Below are positions 13,510-17,664 of a DNA stretch of 17,664 nt, one piece after another; positions within the stretch are counted from its first letter, which is position 1; the number at the start of each line of letters is the position of its first letter. A program made the position numbers and the translations under genes. The notes under the pieces were generated by a model that had not been told where the DNA came from, ran no database searches, and saw only the letters and a program-made list of their open reading frames with translations. This DNA is from Clostridia bacterium (lineage in GTDB: Bacteria > Bacillota > Clostridia > Oscillospirales > Acutalibacteraceae), in NCBI GenBank assembly GCA_017502965.1, contig JAFVTZ010000097.1, forward strand, positions 1-17,664, written 5' to 3'.

Positions 13510-14433
13510 TTAAGCCTGTTGCTTTTTAAAATCTCCTGCCTGAGCCGCGATTATGGCTATAAATACAAGCGAACAGCCGAGTATTTCTCTGCCTGATAGC
13601 GAATTTCCCGAAATCAGCCAGCCGCCAAGCGCCGCAAAAACACTCTCCAAACTCATTGTAATAGATGCCACCGCAGGTTCGGCGTATTTCTGACCTACAA
13701 TCTGCAAAGTATAGGCAACTCCGCTTGACATTATTCCGAGATAAAGAATCTGCGGTGCGGCAGAGATTATATTCGAAATCTGCAAATGGGAAAACTCAAA
13801 TATAACTCCAAGCAAAAGCGAAATCGCACCTGCTATAATAAACTGCATTATCGAAAGTTTCACACCGCCTGTCAATGACACAAATTTGTCAACCGCCATT
13901 ATATGGGTGGTGAAACTGATAGCGCATAAGAAGACAAGCACATCAGCAAGGTAAATTCCGCTTATTCCGCCCGAAAAACAGAGCATATAAATACCGATAA
14001 CCGCAATAACCACTCCGAGCCATACTGCAGGGTGGATTTTTTTCTTTGAAAAGAGCGAAAAAATCGGAACTAATATAACATAAAGCGCGGTTATAAAACC
14101 TGCTCTGGCTTCGCTTGCAACGCCTTTCGGGTAAAAGGCTATGCCAAACTGCTGAAAGTTAATAGATATTGCAAGGCAAATACCGCAGATAAGTCCCCCC
14201 AAAATATGGGATTTTCGCTCTCTTTTTTCAGCAGGGAAAAAGGGCGTTTTTTGCTTTGCATTTGTAAATATATAAAATATGTATAATGCCGCTGCGCCTA
14301 TAAAAGAACGCAGAGCATTAAAGGTAAACGGGGGAACAAGTGCTGCAGCACCGCTCTGGGCTACAAACGCCAGCCCCCAGATAAGAGCCGCCGTTATAAG
14401 AATAAGACTGCCCTTTATATTGTTAGTCCTCAT
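13510..14433 (-). CDS. DMT-superfamily EamA transporter
   Basis: A 307-aa inner-membrane protein with about ten hydrophobic helices arranged as two EamA repeats (roughly 5-145 and 155-300). Family marks are ALIWGLAFVAQ near the N-terminus, FNALRSFIGA in the first repeat, and YLGIMSSGVAYTLQIVGQKY with PAVASITMSLESVFAALGGW in the second. Relatives export amino acids or other metabolites; the substrate is not predictable. The start is ATG 14433 with AAGGAA 5 nt upstream. That ribosome binding site is the distal end of the hairpin repeat at 14439-14630, so the gene's translation start depends on repeat-derived sequence. It lies downstream of tex on the same strand, separated only by the repeat. 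Confidence 0.93.
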   Translation of the reverse strand: MRTNNIKGSLILITAALIWGLAFVAQSGAAALVPPFTFNALRSFIGAAALYIFYIFTNAKQKTPFFPAEKRERKSHILGGLICGICLAISINFQQFGIAFYPKGVASEARAGFITALYVILVPIFSLFSKKKIHPAVWLGVVIAVIGIYMLCFSGGISGIYLADVLVFLCAISFTTHIMAVDKFVSLTGGVKLSIMQFIIAGAISLLLGVIFEFSHLQISNIISAAPQILYLGIMSSGVAYTLQIVGQKYAEPAVASITMSLESVFAALGGWLISGNSLSGREILGCSLVFIAIIAAQAGDFKKQQA

Positions 14434-14438
14434 AACAT

Positions 14439-14630
14439 TTCCTTGTAGAAATTATTGTTTATTCAACCGCCGGTTTGAATGAAAAATGAATGATGAATAA
14501 TGAATAATTTTCGGTGTTCCGCTTTGCGGAACGGTTTTATATTTGTTTTTGCAAAGCAAAAACTCCTTAATTTTTCACTATTCATTCTTCATTATTCGTT
14601 GTATTGTTTATCACAGATAAACAATTTTTT
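14439..14630 (-). repeat. dispersed four-hairpin repeat, copy B
   Basis: This is an inverted copy of the repeat at 6216-6410. Read leftwards: a hairpin ATTGTTTATC/GATAAACAAT (14625-14616 with 14612-14603), AT-rich GAATAATGAAGAATGAATAG, hairpin GTTTTTGC-TTT-GCAAAAAC (14563-14545), AAATATAAAACC, hairpin GTTCCGC-AAA-GCGGAAC (14532-14516), CACCGAAAATTATTCATTAT, a hairpin at 14480-14461, and TAAACAATAATTTCTACAAG running into GAAATG. It starts directly at the tex stop codon and ends in the ribosome binding site of the DMT gene. On the plus strand the 14603-14625 hairpin is followed by TTTTT. Confidence 0.85.
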
Positions 14631-16776
14631 ATGGCTGTTTGATAGAAAGTGAAATTCGTTTCTTTGCAACGTCAACAGACAGTACATAAACATCAACTAT
14701 ATCGCCGACTTTCAGAACTTCGCTTGGATGTTTTATAAATCGGTCGGTGATACGGGAGATATGCACAAGACCGTCCTGATGGACACCGATATCAACAAAT
14801 GCGCCGAAGTCTATAACATTTCTGACTGTGCCTTTAAGTTTCATACCCTCTTTAAGGCTTTCAATAGACATAATATCCTGTCTCAGCATTGGAGGGGGCA
14901 GTTCGTCACGCGGGTCTCTGCCGGGTCTTTCAAGTTCTTTTGCAATATCTTCCAGAGTTGGAACACCGATATTCAGTTCTGCGGCGGTGTTTTCAAGACC
15001 TCTTGCATTTATGCGCTCGGTAAGGTTTTTAACATTGCCTGATTTTACATCGCTGTCGGTATATTCGCAGAGTTTCAAAAGTTTTTCAGCCGCTTCGTAA
15101 CTTTCGGGGTGAACAGAGGTGTTATCAAGTACGTTTTTACCGTCCGCAACCTTTAAAAATCCTGCGCACTGCTCAAAAGCCTTGGGGCCGAGTTTGGCAA
15201 CCTTTAAAAGTTCGCGTCGGCTTGTGAATTTTCCGTTTTCTTCACGGTAGGTTACAATATTTTTAGCAACTGCTGTGCCAATTCCTGCAACTCGGGATAA
15301 GAGCTGAACAGATGCGGTGTTAAGGTCAACACCTACAGAGTTAACGCAGGATTCTACCACACCGTCCAAAGCGGAATTTAACTGATTTTGTGGCATATCG
15401 TGCTGATACTGACCTACACCTATTGCCTTAGGCTCGATTTTAACGAGTTCTGCAAGAGGGTCCTGCAGTCTTCTGGCTATTGATACGGCACTCCTTAGCG
15501 ATACATCATAATCGGGGAACTCTTCGGCGGCAAGTTTTGATGCGGAGTAAACACTGGCTCCCGCCTCACTTACTACCATATAAGAAATGCCTGTGTCAAG
15601 TTCTTTTATAACCTCTGCCGCAAAACATTCGGTTTCGTGGCTTGCAGTACCGTTACCGATAGCAAAAACCTCAACATCGTGTTTTTTGACAAGTGCTTTT
15701 ATAATAATTTTAGCCTCTTCAATTTTTGATTTCGGGGGAACTGGATATATAACCCCTGTGTCAAGCACCTTTCCCGTGCCGTCAACAACCGCAACTTTGC
15801 AACCTGTTCTGTAACCGGGGTCAAGACCTAAGGTTACTTTGTCTTTTACAGGCGGTTGCATAAGAAGTTGCTTTAAATTGGTTGAGAAAACTTTGATTGC
15901 AGCGGTGCTTGCCCTGTCAGTAAGTTCGGAGCGGATTTCACGCTCTATTGAGGGGAAAATAAGTCTCTGGTAAGCGTCTTCTGCGGCGGTTTTAACTGTC
16001 TCGGTCGCAGGGGAGCCTTCTTTAATGTGAGTTTTTGATATGATAAACATAGCCTTATCTTTATCAAAATCAATGTTAACCTTTAAAAGTTCTTCCTTTT
16101 CACCGCGGTTAATTGCCAGAATTCTATGGTCGGGGATTTTGGAAACAGGCTCGCTGTAATCGGCATACATTTCATAAACCCCGATATCCTCGGTATTGGC
16201 TTTAACTGTTATAATACCGTGAGCCGAGCATACAAAACGCATACGGCGGCGAACATCGGCATCATCGGAAATTTTTTCTGCAATGATATCCATTGCTCCC
16301 TGCAAAGCATCCTCTGCAGTTTCGACCCCGAGTTCTTCGTTTATATAATCTGCCGCTAAAACAATAGGTTCTGCACAGTCGGAAGCCTGCTCATAAATGA
16401 TATCTGCAAGCGGCTCAAGTCCTTTTTCTTTTGCAACAGATGCTCTTGTTTTTCTCTTTTTCTTGTAGGGGCGGTAGATATCGTCAAGTTCTGTCAGAGT
16501 AGTCGCATTGTCAATAGCGACAATGAGTTCTTCTGTAAGAGCACCTTGTTCTTCAATGGATTTTTTGATTTTTTCTCTTGTTTCGTCCATATTGCGAAGA
16601 TATGAAAGTCGGTCAGAAAGTTCGCGGAGTATCTGGTCGTCAAGAGAGCCAGTAACCTCTTTGCGGTAACGGGCAATAAAGGGGATAGTATTTCCCTCGT
16701 CAATAAGTTTTACTGTGTTTTCAACCTGAAAAGGTTTTAAACTGAATTCTTCTGTAAGCGTTTTTATAATGTCCAT
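14629..16776 (-). CDS. tex: Tex-family RNA-binding transcription accessory protein
   Basis: A 715-aa protein of the Tex/Spt6-like family, which binds RNA and influences transcription. Domains in order: N-terminal helical region with PFIARYRKEVTG (32-43), central YqgF/RNase H-like fold with LGLDPGYRTGCKVAVVDGTG at about 315-335, a helix-hairpin-helix pair around LLSRVAGIGTAVAKNIV, a second HhH region with AKLGPKAFEQCAGF, and a C-terminal S1 domain (LKGTVRNVIDFGAFVDIGV, ending KKRISLSIKQP). Length and order are normal. The ATG at 16776 is preceded by TGAGG, and the TGA of that sequence is the stop of the upstream symporter gene, so the two are coupled. The TAA stop touches the left end of repeat copy B. 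Identification is secure. Confidence 0.96.
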   Translation of the reverse strand: MDIIKTLTEEFSLKPFQVENTVKLIDEGNTIPFIARYRKEVTGSLDDQILRELSDRLSYLRNMDETREKIKKSIEEQGALTEELIVAIDNATTLTELDDIYRPYKKKRKTRASVAKEKGLEPLADIIYEQASDCAEPIVLAADYINEELGVETAEDALQGAMDIIAEKISDDADVRRRMRFVCSAHGIITVKANTEDIGVYEMYADYSEPVSKIPDHRILAINRGEKEELLKVNIDFDKDKAMFIISKTHIKEGSPATETVKTAAEDAYQRLIFPSIEREIRSELTDRASTAAIKVFSTNLKQLLMQPPVKDKVTLGLDPGYRTGCKVAVVDGTGKVLDTGVIYPVPPKSKIEEAKIIIKALVKKHDVEVFAIGNGTASHETECFAAEVIKELDTGISYMVVSEAGASVYSASKLAAEEFPDYDVSLRSAVSIARRLQDPLAELVKIEPKAIGVGQYQHDMPQNQLNSALDGVVESCVNSVGVDLNTASVQLLSRVAGIGTAVAKNIVTYREENGKFTSRRELLKVAKLGPKAFEQCAGFLKVADGKNVLDNTSVHPESYEAAEKLLKLCEYTDSDVKSGNVKNLTERINARGLENTAAELNIGVPTLEDIAKELERPGRDPRDELPPPMLRQDIMSIESLKEGMKLKGTVRNVIDFGAFVDIGVHQDGLVHISRITDRFIKHPSEVLKVGDIVDVYVLSVDVAKKRISLSIKQP

Positions 16777-16784
16777 ATCAAACC

Positions 16785-17664
16785 TCAGATTTTAAATATT
16801 CCCAAAACATCAAGAATAGAAGAAACGAGAATCAAAACGATAAATATAGGAGCGATATATTTTATCATAACGGTGAAAAGTGTAGCGCTTTTGAATTTTC
16901 CGCCTATATTCATTTCTTCGATAAGAGTTTTCGGTTTTATAATATAGCCCACAAATACACAGGTCAGGAAAGCCACTATCGGCATAATTACACTGTTGCT
17001 GATAAAGTCAAACATATCAAGGAAGGTCATTCCCGCAACTGTGATATCTCCTAAAACTCCAAAACCGAGGCAGGAAGGAAGTCCCAAAAGTACTGAGCCG
17101 ATAAAAACAATCAGACAAATGGTTTTTCTTTCGAGTTTGGTTTTATCTTTTATTATAGAAACTACAGTTTCCATAAGTGAAATCGAAGAGGTGAGAGCGG
17201 CGAAGAATACCATTATAAAAAAGAGTGCTCCGATAACTGTGCCGCCGGTCATAGAATCGAATACTTTTGGCAAAGTCACGAACATAAGGCTCGGACCTTT
17301 GCCGAGAGCGGCTTTATCTCCGCCTGAGAAGGCAAATACAGCAGGAATTATCATAAGACCTGCAAGGAAAGCAATTCCTGTATCGAAAAGTTCGATATTT
17401 TTTACCGAGGATTCAAGGTTTATATCCTTTTTCATATATGAACCGTAGGTTATCATAATTCCCATCGCAAGCGACATTGAATAGAAAAGCTGTCCCATAG
17501 CGGCTAAAACAGTGGTAGCAGAGAAATGGGAAAAATCAGGTTTAACGTAATATATAAGACCGTCTATAGCACCCGGCATAAAAAGTCCGTAAACCGATAT
17601 AATTAGTGTAAGCAACACGAGTATCGGCATCATAAATTTGCTGACCTTTTCGATGCCCTTTTCA
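16785..17664 (-). CDS. neurotransmitter:sodium symporter family transporter (partial)
   Basis: This is the C-terminal ~292 residues of a sodium-dependent transporter of the NSS (SNF) family; the 5' end lies beyond the window. The reading frame is open to 17664 and the visible part begins EKGIEKVSKFMMP, a typical internal segment before transmembrane helix 5. The methionine pair near 17633 is therefore internal, not a start. About eight hydrophobic helices are present, with FYSMSLAMGIMITYGSYM (helix 6, substrate/Na+ region), FFAALTSSISLMETVVS (helix 8, Na+ site serines) and a C-terminal helix ending LDVLGIFKI. Bacterial members take up amino acids with sodium; the substrate is not visible. Its TGA overlaps the ribosome binding site of tex, which starts 8 bp downstream. 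Confidence 0.92.
   Translation of the reverse strand, partial: EKGIEKVSKFMMPILVLLTLIISVYGLFMPGAIDGLIYYVKPDFSHFSATTVLAAMGQLFYSMSLAMGIMITYGSYMKKDINLESSVKNIELFDTGIAFLAGLMIIPAVFAFSGGDKAALGKGPSLMFVTLPKVFDSMTGGTVIGALFFIMVFFAALTSSISLMETVVSIIKDKTKLERKTICLIVFIGSVLLGLPSCLGFGVLGDITVAGMTFLDMFDFISNSVIMPIVAFLTCVFVGYIIKPKTLIEEMNIGGKFKSATLFTVMIKYIAPIFIVLILVSSILDVLGIFKI

Overview
The window reads as a piece of a low-GC Gram-positive chromosome, most likely an uncultured anaerobic member of the class Clostridia (Oscillospiraceae/Ruminococcaceae-like). Evidence: AT-rich intergenic DNA, strong GGAGG-type ribosome binding sites, sigma-A-type promoters, TTG and GTG starts, a meso-diaminopimelate dehydrogenase, a Tex protein and a COG2509-type FAD protein. 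The taxonomic placement is inference. There are no tRNA or rRNA genes, phage genes, transposase genes or CRISPR arrays.

Layout. 1-3853 is a leftward block: an alpha/beta hydrolase with an N-terminal membrane domain, a TIGR01212/YhcC-like radical SAM protein, then (behind its own promoter) meso-DAP dehydrogenase, IspF, and the first 22 codons of a membrane-anchored protein that leaves the window. 3854-4167 is a divergent intergenic region almost filled by seven consecutive perfect hairpins. 4168-6258 carries a rightward PlsC-like acyltransferase with a zinc ribbon and a metal-dependent amidohydrolase. 6259-6602 holds a dispersed hairpin repeat, a terminator and a triple operator in front of a small XRE regulator (6603-6815). 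6950-17664 is leftward again: FAD protein; a four-gene GldA/GldF/GldG/DUF4340-type ABC operon; a DMT transporter; a second copy of the hairpin repeat; tex; and the C-terminal part of a sodium:amino-acid symporter.

Most genes are housekeeping: isoprenoid (IspF), lysine/peptidoglycan (Ddh), phospholipid (PlsC-like), RNA metabolism (Tex) and transport. The best candidate for an undescribed protein system is the four-gene ABC operon. It resembles the gliding-motility Gld transporter but sits in a presumed non-gliding Firmicute, and both of its extracytoplasmic partners carry an acidic/lysine-rich cytoplasmic tail.

The most unusual DNA is the hairpin-rich intergenic sequence. Two ~190-bp copies of one repeat (6216-6410 and 14439-14630) lie in the same orientation relative to the upstream gene. 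Each starts at that gene's stop codon, carries four hairpins whose stems are kept although some bases differ, and ends in an ACAAGGAAAT motif that forms the ribosome binding site of the DMT transporter at one copy. A third, unrelated element (3889-4067) is bounded by 13-bp inverted repeats and is nearly all hairpin. Shorter GTAGGG-type palindromes flank the FAD gene, one of them inside the 5' leader of a perfect-consensus promoter.
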